From: CAYRHJ01 sp964424105
GTDB lineage: Bacteria > Planctomycetota > Phycisphaerae > UBA1845
Direction: 5' to 3'
Assembly: GCA_964424105.1 (NCBI GenBank)
Contig: CAYRHJ010000032.1
Coordinates: forward strand, 78,853-142,852
DNA length: 64,000 nt
Shown here: positions 54,155 to 63,784 of the stretch, in pieces
How the letters are laid out: every line of letters begins with the position of its first letter
Position numbering within the stretch: position 1 is the first letter of the stretch
Translations under genes and position numbers: made by a program
Notes under the pieces: model-generated
Told to the model about the DNA's origin: nothing
Databases searched by the model: none
Seen by the model: the letters and a program-made list of their open reading frames with translations, nothing else

Positions 54155-54787
54155 TCAGCCACGCACGACTGCCAATCGATAGATAGGGCGTGCTTCACGC
54201 AGATATTTCACTTCATAGTTCGTGCCGGTTGAATTACTCTCCACTCCGAATTCGGAATCGTCGAAGCAGGCTTCATGCAGTTCAGGCCGAGACAGCAAGC
54301 ACGCCCGGATTTGTTCGAAATACTCCGCATGATCCGTTTGAACCGCCCACCGGGCCCCCGGTTTCAAACTGCGAACCGCCGCCTCAACAAATGCCGATTG
54401 AATCAGTCGGCGCTTGTGATGACGCTTCTTAGGCCAGGGATCGGGATGATAAATATGCAAAGCCGACAGGCACGAAGCGGCCAAGTGGACCTTCACGAAA
54501 TGATCCGCATCGGTCCGTAACAGTCGCACATTCGTCACGCCCCAACGGGCCATGCGATCCGCGGCGTAGTGACATATCTTGTTGGCCCATTCAATTCCGA
54601 CCAACCGCTTCTCGGGGTGCTGCTGCGCCCGACGCAACAGAAATCCGCCCTTCCCGCACCCGATTTCCAATTCGACGTCGCCGGGTGTTTCGAACCAGTC
54701 AGCCGGTTGAATCGTTTCATCGTCAACCGGGGGCACGAGCAAGATTTGCGACACTTTACACATGGGGATTTTCACCGACGATCCCAC
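54155..54787 (-). CDS. trmB: tRNA (guanine-N7-)-methyltransferase
   Basis: A 210-residue class I methyltransferase with LEIGCGKGGFLLRRAQ (SAM motif), GIEWANKICHYAADR and the TrmB signature YHPDPWPKKRHHKRRLIQ. It makes m7G46 in tRNA. The start is a GTG at 54787; an ATG at 54763 (MCKVSQILL) is another choice. Its 5' end is divergent from the yggS gene, the starts being about 65 bases apart. Confidence 0.93.
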   Translation of the reverse strand: MGSSVKIPMCKVSQILLVPPVDDETIQPADWFETPGDVELEIGCGKGGFLLRRAQQHPEKRLVGIEWANKICHYAADRMARWGVTNVRLLRTDADHFVKVHLAASCLSALHIYHPDPWPKKRHHKRRLIQSAFVEAAVRSLKPGARWAVQTDHAEYFEQIRACLLSRPELHEACFDDSEFGVESNSTGTNYEVKYLREARPIYRLAVVRG

Positions 54788-54852
54788 GCCGGCTCGCGCG
54801 GGGCTGGCGTGCCTTGCGTCTCGTCCCTATAACACATGAAAGGCGAGATTTC

Positions 54853-55602
54853 ATGATCCCAATGTTACGCGAAAATCTCGAGTCCGTTCAGTCACGAATT
54901 CGTGACGCCTGCTCCCGTGCCGGGCGCCCGACCGATTCCGTCAAACTCGTCGCCATCACCAAGTCCGTCGGGCTTGACGTGATCCGGGCACTAGCCGACG
55001 CGGGCTTGACGGATTTTGGCGAAAACCGCGTTCAGCCGTTAACGCATCGGGCTGCGGAAATCAGCGAGGGCCACGCGCCATCGGACTCCGCGTCAGTCAT
55101 GCAAGCGATCCGCTGGCACATGGTTGGTTACTTGCAGCGAAACAAGGTCAAATCCCTGCTTCCCTGGGTCACGCTCGTCCAATCCGTCGATCGCTTGAGA
55201 TTGGCAGAAGAAATCAGCAAACAAGCCGCCGCCAACGGTCAAGACGTCGACATCCTGCTGGAAGTCAACGGAGGAAGCGAGCCGCAAAAATCCGGCGCGC
55301 AAGTCTGTGCCGCTCCCTATTTGGGCGAACAGATCATCTCCCTGCCCCATCTGCGTTTGCGCGGGCTGATGACCATGGCTCCGCTCGGCGCCGATGAAAC
55401 GACCCTCCGCCAAATTTATTCACGGGTCCGCGAACTGTTCGACGATATGCGGCGAGACGATCGCGTTCAGCCATACTTTGACACGTACAGCGCGGGCATG
55501 ACACAGGATTTTGAATGGGCCATCGAGTGCGGCGCCACCATGGTCCGCGTCGGCACCGCCTTGTTCCAGGGTATCCAGACCCCGAACACCGTAGACGTCT
55601 GA
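54853..55602 (+). CDS. yggS: PLP homeostasis protein YggS/PLPBP
   Basis: A 249-residue fold-type III PLP protein: KLVAITKSVGLDVIRALADAGLTDFGENRVQ (PLP lysine), WHMVGYLQRNKVKSLLPWVTLVQSVD and LRGLMTMAPLGADE, SAGMTQDFEWAIECGATMVRVGTALF. It binds PLP and influences vitamin B6 and amino-acid balance; no catalytic reaction is known. The ATG at 54853 has GGCGAG upstream and gives the normal family length; earlier frame belongs to the trmB region. Confidence 0.93.
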   Translation: MIPMLRENLESVQSRIRDACSRAGRPTDSVKLVAITKSVGLDVIRALADAGLTDFGENRVQPLTHRAAEISEGHAPSDSASVMQAIRWHMVGYLQRNKVKSLLPWVTLVQSVDRLRLAEEISKQAAANGQDVDILLEVNGGSEPQKSGAQVCAAPYLGEQIISLPHLRLRGLMTMAPLGADETTLRQIYSRVRELFDDMRRDDRVQPYFDTYSAGMTQDFEWAIECGATMVRVGTALFQGIQTPNTVDV

Positions 55603-55811
55603 AACCGGGTGACGCCCATCCACACTTGCGAAGTGTCGCCGTCGCGGATTCGACATTTTAGGCCAAGTTCACATGCCGCCGGCTCGGCGACTGAGTTGTA
55701 TGCTATCAGGAACGGGGACTGCAATCCCCGTCCATTCATCGTGTGAAGGGTTGTCATCACGAACGGCCCACGGAGAATCGCGACAAACGTCATCCGCCAT
55801 AGGAGGTCATC

Positions 55812-56195
55812 ATGATTCGCGGCGTCCACACCATGTTCTATTCGTCCGATCCGCGGGCTTTGCGCGAGTTCTTGCGAGACAAGCTCGGATTCAACCGCTA
55901 CACCGACCTCGGCGAAGGCTGGCTGATATTCGATCTGCCCGAAGCCGACATGGGCTGCCACCCGGCCGAGGCTGAAGACGGCAAACGCTCCGGAACGCCC
56001 CACCTTTCTTTTTACTGTGACGACATCGACGAAACGGTCGCTGAACTCAAGCGCCGCGGCGTCGAGTTCACCGACGACGTCCAAGACCAAGGCTACGGGC
56101 TGGTGACGCATTTCAATATGCCCGGCGATTTCCAAGCCCAGCTCTATCAACCCCTATACTCAAAAACGCCCGTCGGCCAACAACACGTTTTATAG
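55812..56195 (+). CDS. VOC (glyoxalase-like) family protein
   Basis: A 127-residue protein with the two beta-alpha-beta-beta-beta units of the VOC fold: IRGVHTMFYSSDPRALREFLRDKLGF and HLSFYCDDIDETVAELKRRGVEFTDDV, ending GDFQAQLYQP. Candidate metal ligands are the His near the start, Glu/His in the second unit. AGGAGG precedes the ATG. The substrate (glyoxalase, dioxygenase or resistance type) cannot be told. Confidence 0.85.
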   Translation: MIRGVHTMFYSSDPRALREFLRDKLGFNRYTDLGEGWLIFDLPEADMGCHPAEAEDGKRSGTPHLSFYCDDIDETVAELKRRGVEFTDDVQDQGYGLVTHFNMPGDFQAQLYQPLYSKTPVGQQHVL

Positions 56196-56251
56196 ATTCG
56201 ACCCCGGCCAACGGCCCATTCGCTGATTGGCGGCGATTCCGGAATGTCGAA

Positions 56252-57049
56252 TTATTCTGCCGGATATTCCGCATACGTCTTGGGCGTCTCATAGACCCGC
56301 ACACGGCTGACCGTTGCCGGCTCAAACGCCCCCTGCAACTTCTCGTAGATGGTCCGCGTGATGTTTTCGACGCTTGGATTGACCTCGGCGAATTCGGGGC
56401 AATCCAGATTCAGATGTTTGTGGTCGAACCGCTCGATCACCCGATCGTTCACGATCCGCGTCACGTCTCCGAGAGGCACGATGACCCCCCGCACGCCGTC
56501 AGGCACACCCGTAAGCGTCACGCGCAGCACGTAATTATGACCGTGGCCGTTGGGGTTGGCACAACGACCGAAAAGCCGTTCATTTTCCGCGTCGCTCAAT
56601 GAACGACTATACAATCGGTGGGCAGCGCTGAATTCGAACGCGTACGTCATGCTTACCATATCTACGTTTCCTCGGTGAACGGCGTAGGACAGATGCGGCG
56701 AGGGAATGATCCGTAGCGTTTCCAGCCGCGTGTTCTCCGGCATCTCGTTGACCAGCGTTTTCCACAAGACCGGCAAAACGCCCGCCCATTTGAATCGCGG
56801 AGTGACGCCCCATTGACCTTCGATGATGGAAACCGCGTGACGCCGCAATAGCCGGTCGATCAGTTTGATGTTACAGACGTAGCCGCTACGGGTATCGACC
56901 GGTCCGCTGAGCACAGCCCGCAGTACGACATAGGGCACCATGTCGTCACTCGCAGGCCAACCCGCCCAGGTGTTGCGGACCGCCTCATCCGCCTCGGACA
57001 CGCCGGTTCCCACGGCAAACCGTATTTCTCGCATCAACCGAATTGTCAT
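56252..57049 (-). CDS. two-domain 6-pyruvoyl-tetrahydropterin synthase-like protein
   Basis: A 265-residue protein. The C-terminal half (about 130-265) is a canonical PTPS/QueD domain: FEFSAAHRLYS, GRCANPNGHGHNYVLRV (zinc His), DHKHLNLD, NPSVENIT and the final E in RVYETPKTYAEY. The N-terminal half (1-125; FAVGTGVSEADEAVRNTWAGWP, LRAVLSGPVDTRSGYVCNIKLIDRLL) seems to be a second PTPS-like fold without zinc ligands. QueD makes 6-carboxytetrahydropterin for queuosine and related deazapurines; PTPS makes biopterin precursors. No other queuosine gene is adjacent. Confidence 0.85.
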   Translation of the reverse strand: MTIRLMREIRFAVGTGVSEADEAVRNTWAGWPASDDMVPYVVLRAVLSGPVDTRSGYVCNIKLIDRLLRRHAVSIIEGQWGVTPRFKWAGVLPVLWKTLVNEMPENTRLETLRIIPSPHLSYAVHRGNVDMVSMTYAFEFSAAHRLYSRSLSDAENERLFGRCANPNGHGHNYVLRVTLTGVPDGVRGVIVPLGDVTRIVNDRVIERFDHKHLNLDCPEFAEVNPSVENITRTIYEKLQGAFEPATVSRVRVYETPKTYAEYPAE

Positions 57050-57659
57050 CGGGCTTCATCCTGGCCACGCGTTAACCAACGGAGCCTAACGGAGATGTCC
57101 CTGCGCGAACAGACCAAGAACCCCTGACAATTTCCGCGCCGCGATCAAGTCATTTACGACCCGCGAGCGCGAAGCGAGCGACGGGTGGCCCACCTCCTTT
57201 GGAGGTGGGGGAGTCGATGACTACACCGTGTGGCCGAATGTCGCGAGTCTTGTAAACGTGCGGACCGCCGACGTGCCCGGATTCATCCCGTCAATCTTGT
57301 AAATCCTGTCAATTTTCGCTGGCGTAGGGCGGCTTTCACCCCCCTCTTGACAGAGCCGCGACCGTCAGGGAGCGGTCTTTTTCACCTATTCAAGTTTGCA
57401 GGATCGACGCGCCGCGACCGCGTCTTTACGACCCGCGAGCGCGAAGCGAGCGTTCTTCCCGTCTATTCAATGAGCAGCTCGGCCACTGTGTCAGGTGCAC
57501 CAAGATCGGCTCGCTCTTGCCCGCGCCCGTCACCCCGGCGAACGCCGGGGTCCAGGCATAATCGTTGCAGTTTCCGCCCTTCACACGACCACCGTCGTGC
57601 ATCGGACCAATCAATGATTCACAAGAACGTCAAAACTGCCGCGGTGCCTCTTTCCGCGG
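57050..57659. repeat. repeat-dense intergenic region (families 1, 2, 3, 4)
   Basis: About 610 bases upstream of the PTPS gene and downstream of the BNR gene, with no gene. Family 4 at 57155-57183 is followed directly by the CCCACCTCC-TTT-GGAGGTGGG hairpin at 57189-57209 with GAGTCGATGA; family 2 (reverse) at 57351-57380; family 4 at 57427-57458; family 1 (reverse) at 57529-57555. Here the family 4 and hairpin modules are in the opposite order from 45361-45497. Confidence 0.85.
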
Positions 57660-60600
57660 TCATTCCATTTGCCACGTCGGGAGTCGGCCCGGCGTCCAGG
57701 GTGCGCCGGCGGCTTCCAGGTTATTCTCAAGCTGCTGGAGCCGTCCTTCAATCAAGCTACGCAATTCCGCGAGCACCCCGGTGAATTCCTCGCCGGCATA
57801 GCGATACTCGTCGCGCTGGGTCTGCGTCGGCGGGGTCGTGGCGTACCATTGGCTGTCCACAATGTCCTCGACGCGCTCCCGGATCGTGCGCGGAGTCGGC
57901 TCGCTACGGTTGCCGATGGTCTGATCTCCGCGAAGCTTGGTCAACAACGCCGTCAGGTCCTTTTGCAATTGGTCGGCCTCGGTCAGCAGCTCATGGCGAG
58001 CATCGGGCGTGTCCATGATGGCTTTGCGCAGGTGCGCGATGCGGTCGCCGGCTTCGCCCGCCGCCGCGAGCGCTCCACGTACCGCCCGACGCAACTCCGC
58101 CACGTCCTGCCGAAATGCCAGAACCGCTTCTCGATCATCCTCGGGAAACGTGCCCAGGTCCAACGGGACGACATTGAACGTGACCGGATCGGTCAGATCG
58201 GTGACCACGCCGTCCACGTGTTTAGCCAGGGTCACGGTGTACGTGCCCGGCAGGGCGATGGGCCCGGTAGGTCCGGTCAACCACGGAGGCCGGTCCTGCG
58301 GCGGCTTGAGTTGGGTCGGTGTGGACGCGGGAAAACGCAAGTCCCAATTCGCCTTGTGCATGCCCTTATCGCGAGACCCTTCGATCCGGCGAACGATTTC
58401 ATCCGCATCATCACGCACGATCAGGAGAATCTGCGGTTCGTGTTCCTCGTCCTCGGCACGCAGCGCGTCCCAGGTCGGATAGGAAACCGACTTGCCCGCC
58501 TTGATGAGCTTCTTTTCGGCCTTCTGACGCCTTTCCTTTCGCGACATCAGTTTGTCTTTCAGGTAATACGTGAAGACCGCGCCAAAAGGCGGATTCGGAG
58601 CCGCGAAATAGCTTGCGCCCTGCGAGCCGCGCCCCGACCAGTCACCCAGCCGCGTGCGCTGAATGAAACGCAGCGCGCTCTTGACCGGGAAGACGTGGGC
58701 CTCTTTCGCCAACAATTCGTCGCTGACGTCGCGAAGCGCCGTGTAGTCATCGAGAATGTAGATGCCTCGGCCAAACGTGCCGACGACGAGATCGTTCTCG
58801 CGCCGTTGAATCTCGAGATCGCGCACGGAAATCGTGGGAATGCCGCCCTTGAGACGAACCCACTTTTGGCCGCCGTCGATCGTGAAGTAGACTCCGAACT
58901 CCGTTCCGGCGAACAGCAAGCCCTGCCTCTCGTGGTCTTCGGAAAGTGTCAAGACAGTGTCACGCGCCGGCAAGTCGCCCGTGATGGACTGCCATGTCCG
59001 GCCACGGTCGGTGCTCTTGAGGATGTAGGGCTTGAAATCGCCGTTCTTGTGATTGTCGAAGGTTGCGAAAACGGTATCCGGATCGTGGCGGGACGCTTCC
59101 AGGTCACTGACGTAGGTGATGTCGGGCACGGTGGGGAAGACTCTGTTCTGCCGCCAACTGTCGCCGCCGTCTTCCGTGACGCTGATCACGCCGTCGTCGG
59201 TTCCAACGTATATCAACCCCTCGACCAGTGGGGATTCTGAAAGCGAAACGCAGTTGCCGTAGAAGGAGGTGGAATTGTTCTTGGCCACCGCGTCCACACC
59301 GTGAACCTTGCCCATGACCGGCAACGTGTTGCGATCGATTTGGCGTGTCAGATCGTCGCTGACCGCGGCCCAGCTATCACCGCGATCGTCACTGCGAAAT
59401 AGTTTTTGGGCGGCGAAGTACAGGCGCGTGTGGCTGTGCGGACTGATGATGAGGGGCGTATCCCAGTTCCACTTGAATGGGTCTTCGCCGGGCTTTTCCC
59501 GTGGCTTGATGTCGACGATCTCGCCGCTGCGGCGATCATGGCGCACCAGACCCCCGTACTGCCATAGACTGTAGACGATCATGGGGTCGGTCGGATCAAT
59601 CTGCGTCTCGTATCCGTCGCCGCCCACCGTGACGAACCAGTCTTCATTGGTGATGCCGGCTCGGTCAGTCGTCTGCGAGGGTCCGCCTTGTGTGTTGTTG
59701 TCCTGCGTCCCTCCATAGACGTAATAGAACGGCTTGGATTCGTCGACGGCGATGCGATAAAACTGCGTGACAGGTAGATTCGGCTTGAAATTCCAGTTCT
59801 CGGCTCGGTCGTAGGACTCGTAGATGCCGCCGTCACAGCCCACCAATAAATGATCGCTGTTGTTGGGGTTGATCCATAGGGCGTGGTCGTCCACGTGTCG
59901 GTCGGTGTTTTTCACACGCTTGAAAGTCTTGCCACCGTCTTCGGTGACGTGCATGAACGTGTCCAGGGTGTACACCCGGTCCGCGTCGTTGGGGTCGCAC
60001 ACGATTTCGTTGTAGTATTGGGGACTGCTGGACATGTAGTCATTGCGCTTTTCCCAGGTCTCCCCGCGATCGAGAGAGCGAAAGAAACCCCCCGCTTTGC
60101 CCGAGGCTTCGATGATCGCATAGATGACGTCGGGGTTGGCAGGAGCGATGTCCATGCCGATGCGGCCCATGTCCTCGGCCGGGATTCCCCGAGTTAATTT
60201 CCGCCAGGTGGTTCCCGCGTCGGTTGACTTGTAGATGGCCGACTCCGGTCCGCCGTTGATGAGCGTCCAAACGTGTCGGCGGCGCTGATAAGCGGATGCA
60301 TACATGACGTCCGCGTTTCGGGGGTCCAGATGAACTTCATTCACTCCCGTGTCGTCGCTGATGTGTAAGATTCGATTCCAAGTCTGCCCGCCGTCCGTGG
60401 TCTTGTACAATCCGCGGTCGCCGCCCGAGCGCCACAGCGGTCCCTGCGCCGCCACGTACACGACGTCGGAATCGCGTGGATCGATGGCGATCATTCCGAT
60501 GTGCTCGGATTCCGGCAAGCCGACGTTTTTCCAGTTCTTGCCGCCGTCAATGGATTTGTAGACGCCGTCCCCGAACGAGACGCTGCGTTGGCTGTTGTTC

Positions 60601-60971
60601 TCCCCGCTTCCTACCCAGATAACATTGGGATTGTGCGGATCCATCGTGACGCAGCCTACAGAATAGGATCCTTCGCTGTCGAATACCGGCTCATAGGTCG
60701 TTCCTGCGTTGCTCGTCTTCCATACGTTGCCGGAGCACACCGCCACGTAATAATGACCCGTGTTTTCAGGGTTGACCGCGAAGTCGCAGATTCGACCGGA
60801 CATCAGCGCCGGGCCGACGGACCGCAGTTTCAGTCCTGAAAACGTCGCCGCGATCATACCGCCTTCGTCGCTCTCCTCGTCGTCGTCCTGCGCCATGACC
60901 CCATGGGTGCATGCCGCCGCCACCAGACATCGAATTATCCAAGTCCTGTAAATTCGAAAACCGTCATTCAT
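57660..60971 (-). CDS. large exported BNR/sortilin-type beta-propeller protein
   Basis: A 1103-residue protein with a signal peptide (TWIIRCLVAAACTHGVMAQ). Residues about 30-720 hold many BNR/VPS10-type units (S.DGG.TW, e.g. KSIDGGKNWKNV, KTTDGGQTWNRI, KSTDAGTTWRKL, RSDDRGDSWAAV, KSTDRGRTWQSI), forming two propellers as in xyloglucanase (GH74) and sortilin folds. The C-terminal part (about 850-1103) has an Ig-like piece (GTYTVTLAKHVDG) and a coiled helical tail. It should bind or act on an extracellular polymer; the catalytic Asp pair of GH74 is not obvious. GGAGA precedes the ATG. Related large genes are common in planctomycetes and acidobacteria. Confidence 0.8.
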   Translation of the reverse strand: MNDGFRIYRTWIIRCLVAAACTHGVMAQDDDEESDEGGMIAATFSGLKLRSVGPALMSGRICDFAVNPENTGHYYVAVCSGNVWKTSNAGTTYEPVFDSEGSYSVGCVTMDPHNPNVIWVGSGENNSQRSVSFGDGVYKSIDGGKNWKNVGLPESEHIGMIAIDPRDSDVVYVAAQGPLWRSGGDRGLYKTTDGGQTWNRILHISDDTGVNEVHLDPRNADVMYASAYQRRRHVWTLINGGPESAIYKSTDAGTTWRKLTRGIPAEDMGRIGMDIAPANPDVIYAIIEASGKAGGFFRSLDRGETWEKRNDYMSSSPQYYNEIVCDPNDADRVYTLDTFMHVTEDGGKTFKRVKNTDRHVDDHALWINPNNSDHLLVGCDGGIYESYDRAENWNFKPNLPVTQFYRIAVDESKPFYYVYGGTQDNNTQGGPSQTTDRAGITNEDWFVTVGGDGYETQIDPTDPMIVYSLWQYGGLVRHDRRSGEIVDIKPREKPGEDPFKWNWDTPLIISPHSHTRLYFAAQKLFRSDDRGDSWAAVSDDLTRQIDRNTLPVMGKVHGVDAVAKNNSTSFYGNCVSLSESPLVEGLIYVGTDDGVISVTEDGGDSWRQNRVFPTVPDITYVSDLEASRHDPDTVFATFDNHKNGDFKPYILKSTDRGRTWQSITGDLPARDTVLTLSEDHERQGLLFAGTEFGVYFTIDGGQKWVRLKGGIPTISVRDLEIQRRENDLVVGTFGRGIYILDDYTALRDVSDELLAKEAHVFPVKSALRFIQRTRLGDWSGRGSQGASYFAAPNPPFGAVFTYYLKDKLMSRKERRQKAEKKLIKAGKSVSYPTWDALRAEDEEHEPQILLIVRDDADEIVRRIEGSRDKGMHKANWDLRFPASTPTQLKPPQDRPPWLTGPTGPIALPGTYTVTLAKHVDGVVTDLTDPVTFNVVPLDLGTFPEDDREAVLAFRQDVAELRRAVRGALAAAGEAGDRIAHLRKAIMDTPDARHELLTEADQLQKDLTALLTKLRGDQTIGNRSEPTPRTIRERVEDIVDSQWYATTPPTQTQRDEYRYAGEEFTGVLAELRSLIEGRLQQLENNLEAAGAPWTPGRLPTWQME

Positions 60972-61501
60972 GTGAAAATCTCCTGTCCCACCCGCGCCAG
61001 ACTGCCGAGCCGGAATCAGTTTTCCGGTGTCTCCATGACCAGAATATCGGACGATTCATCCGAATCTTGCAGCGTAGCGCATGGAGACCCCATAAATCAA
61101 CACTGTGAACGTGTGACTCTTGTCTGATTGTGTCGATTGACGCTTTCTTGTGCCGTGGCCAAGGCGTTGTTTATTCATTCCGGCGATGAATGAATTGTAA
61201 GCTATTATATTATAACCAGTTAAGCGTCGCGCGCGATGTGAATCAACTCTTTCACCTCATGGTGAGGTGACGCGAATCGGCGTGAATCAACATTTTTTTC
61301 CTAGCCGACCGACGAAATCGTTTGTCGGTAATTGGGTATTGGACAATCTCAGCAGGTCAGGCGGAATGGGGCGGACCATGGGTCAAGGGCGGTTGTGAAT
61401 CGACCCCGTCGCGAATTGATTGAGATTTGGCAGGGTCGCCGATACAGTCTATTGGCGACTTGGTCGTCGAGCATCATTTGTATTGAACTTGGGAGACAAC
61501 C
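60972..61501. promoter_or_regulatory. long regulatory-looking intergenic region with palindromes
   Basis: About 530 bases between divergent genes, more AT-rich than the rest. It has an inverted repeat ATTCATTC-N7-GAATGAAT (61173-61195), an AT-rich stretch CTATTATATTATAACC (61202-61217), a perfect palindrome TCACCTCA-TGG-TGAGGTGA (61252-61270), and two direct copies of GTGAATCAAC flanking it (61238-61247 and 61282-61291), followed by a T run. These look like operator and promoter sites, but no transcription factor is identified. No gene is seen. Confidence 0.55.
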
Positions 61502-61813
61502 ATGAAACAGCTAACGGGTCGCGCGAATGGAATTCTGTGTTGCGGGCTAATGCTATCGGGCTTGGCTGTCGGCGGCTGTCAGACCAACGCCCAAACGGGG
61601 TCGTTGATCGGCGCCGGGGTCGGCGCTGCGGTGGGCCAATGGATCGGCAAAGACACCGAAGGCACGCTGATCGGCACGGGCGTGGGTGCGGCTGCGGGTT
61701 ACATGATCGGCAATGAAGAAGACAAAGCGCAGATGAGAAGAGGGCCATCCTCGGATTCTCGATACGAGGAATATCGATACGAGGAGTATCGATACCAGGA
61801 ATATCCAGAATAG
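61502..61813 (+). CDS. glycine-zipper lipoprotein
   Basis: A 103-residue lipoprotein: signal ending GLAVGGCQ (lipobox), then the glycine-zipper region GSLIGAGVGAAVGQWIGKDTEGTLIGTGVGAAAGYMIGNEE, which fits two membrane-associated helices as in 17 kDa antigen/OsmB-like proteins. The C-terminus has a three-unit YEEYR tandem repeat, with a 15-bp DNA unit near 61760-61806. Such proteins stabilise or anchor the outer envelope; the role here is not known. GGGAGA precedes the ATG. Confidence 0.8.
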   Translation: MKQLTGRANGILCCGLMLSGLAVGGCQTNAQTGSLIGAGVGAAVGQWIGKDTEGTLIGTGVGAAAGYMIGNEEDKAQMRRGPSSDSRYEEYRYEEYRYQEYPE

Positions 61814-62317
61814 TCCTACCAATCAGTGAGCGGGCACAGGGAGGCAATGGGCGTGATCCCCGCCCCTGCGCCAGGCTGTTTCACCATGGCGCTTGGTACT
61901 TGGGGAATGGAAATCCTCAGAAGACTGCCCGGCTGGCCTCGCACGATATCATTCCTGCCGACGAAACAGGCCGAATTGCGGATCGGCCTCAAACCCCGTC
62001 CGTTGGCTGACCGAATCAACATTTCAAGAGATCGACTCCACCCTGTCGCAATCCTTTGGACGACGTGAATCGGTTGCGTGAATGGCGCCCGATTGCTCGT
62101 TGGCAGTACCCAACCTATCCGTTAGTCTACGCAAGCCTTGGACGAGTTGGTGTTGGCGCGTGGCGCGTATCGATACTTTTGCTTTATTTGTGAAGCCGGC
62201 CTGATCGGGTCTGCCCGGAAACTAATCAGAATCGCCGGTGAGTCGCGAGTGTTCGGGAGCAGAAGGAGTGCTAACGCTCGTTGATCTGCGTATCCCTACG
62301 GAAAGGGGCTTGCAGAA
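61814..62317. other. intergenic region without recognised features
   Basis: About 500 bases between two plus-strand genes. Open frames here are short and overlap in several frames with no recognisable protein. I see no repeat-family copy. GGAAAGGGG near 62300 would serve the next gene. Confidence 0.4.
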
Positions 62318-63721
62318 TTGGCTATAAATCGCAAATGGATTCGCCGGCATCCACCGGGCTTTCGATGGCGCCGCGGTCAAAACTGGTTTTTCCTGGGGCT
62401 GACCTACGCGTCTTATTACTTTTGTCGATACAACCTGGGCATTATCGCGCCGGAATTCAAGTCCACGCTGGGCTTTGATAACGCGCAATACGGTGCGATT
62501 CAGTCGGCCCGAAATCTCGCCTATGGTGTCGGCCAATTCGTGAACGGCTTGTTTACGGACCGGATCGGCGGGAAGCAGGCGATGACGGTCGGGGCGCTGG
62601 GTACGGTGATTCTGAATCTGGCGTTCGGATTTGTGGCGTGGTCGCACATCGGATGGCTTTTTTTCACGCTGTTGATCATCCGCATGGCCGACGGGTACGT
62701 GCAGGCGTTTGGCGCGCCGGGATTCATCAAGATCAACACGGCTTGGTTTTATCGCGAGGAGCGAGGTTCGTTTTCCGGCGTGTTCGGGATCATGATCAAC
62801 CTGGGTCGGACGGCGGTGGGTCAGTTGGGTCCGCTGTTGGCCACCGGCTTCGCGGTGCCTCTCATCTTCTATACGATTACGGTTCCCAAGCTGGATTGGC
62901 GGTACATGTTTATCATTCCGCCGGCCATCGTCGTGATTATCATTATTCTGATGAACATGATGGTCAAGAATCACCCGGAGGACGCGGGCTTCACCATGGA
63001 GCACGCGGACGAAGTCGGCGGTGTGGACCCTCATTCCCGCGTGGACATGAAAGTGGTATTCAAGAAGATCGCGTCCAACCCGGTCATTTGGGTGGTGGCG
63101 GGAGCCTATTTTTGCACGGGCTTCGTGCGTGGGGCCATCGCGGACTGGTGGACGATTTATCTGGACGAGTCGTGGAACGTCGGTAAGACGGATCGCTTGT
63201 GGTGGTGGATGGCGGCGATTTTGTTTCCGACGCTGGCGTCGGCCAGCTCGCTGCTTTCGGGCATCATATCGGACAAGTTGTTCGCGGGGCGTCGAGCTCC
63301 TGTGGCGACGGTGCTCTATTTGATACAGTTGATTTGCATATTGTTGGCCATCCTCTGTTCCACGGGGGTTTTTCCAGGCACGATCATCGTGCTCGTGGTG
63401 TGCATTTTCGCGATCGATTCGGGATGCAACGGGACGCACTCGATTCTGGGGTCGGCGGCGGCGATGGATTTGGGCGGACGGAAGATGGCTGGTTTTGCGT
63501 CGGGCGTGATCGATTCCTTTCAATATTTTGGGCAGACGTTGGCGGGGTTCGGGCTGGGGTCATTGATCGATGCGTATGGGATAGCCGTCGCCGGCGAAGA
63601 GAAAACGCTGATGGACCCGACGGTGTGGTTCGCGTCGATGCTCCCGTTCGCGCTGATCGGCACGGGTTTGATGGCATTTCTGTGGCATCGACACGGGGCC
63701 GGCGGTGCGGCTGGTACGTAA
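62318..63721 (+). CDS. MFS transporter of the organophosphate:Pi antiporter (GlpT/UhpT-like) type
   Basis: A 467-residue membrane protein with twelve hydrophobic helices. FLGLTYASYYFCRYNLGI at the start, GAIQSARNLAYGVGQFVNGLFTDRIGGKQAMT (the OPA motif after helix 2) and IFAIDSGCNGTHSILGSAAAMDLGGRKMAGFASGVIDS are typical of GlpT, UhpT and related proteins that swap a sugar or glycerol phosphate for phosphate. The substrate is open. The start is a TTG at 62318 with GGAAAGGGG upstream. Confidence 0.87.
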   Translation: MAINRKWIRRHPPGFRWRRGQNWFFLGLTYASYYFCRYNLGIIAPEFKSTLGFDNAQYGAIQSARNLAYGVGQFVNGLFTDRIGGKQAMTVGALGTVILNLAFGFVAWSHIGWLFFTLLIIRMADGYVQAFGAPGFIKINTAWFYREERGSFSGVFGIMINLGRTAVGQLGPLLATGFAVPLIFYTITVPKLDWRYMFIIPPAIVVIIIILMNMMVKNHPEDAGFTMEHADEVGGVDPHSRVDMKVVFKKIASNPVIWVVAGAYFCTGFVRGAIADWWTIYLDESWNVGKTDRLWWWMAAILFPTLASASSLLSGIISDKLFAGRRAPVATVLYLIQLICILLAILCSTGVFPGTIIVLVVCIFAIDSGCNGTHSILGSAAAMDLGGRKMAGFASGVIDSFQYFGQTLAGFGLGSLIDAYGIAVAGEEKTLMDPTVWFASMLPFALIGTGLMAFLWHRHGAGGAAGT

Positions 63722-63784
63722 GCCTCGCGGTTCATCGCATATTGAATAGCGGTTTGGGAATCATTGTACTGAGAGGTGGCGGCG

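Noticed and set aside
57669..59240. 523-residue open frame on the plus strand over the BNR protein gene
   Set aside because: Antisense to a gene with clear BNR units and a signal peptide; no recognisable domain in the antisense product.
62222..63523. 433-residue open frame opposite the OPA transporter gene
   Set aside because: Arg/His-rich antisense product with no domain; the transporter on the plus strand is well supported.
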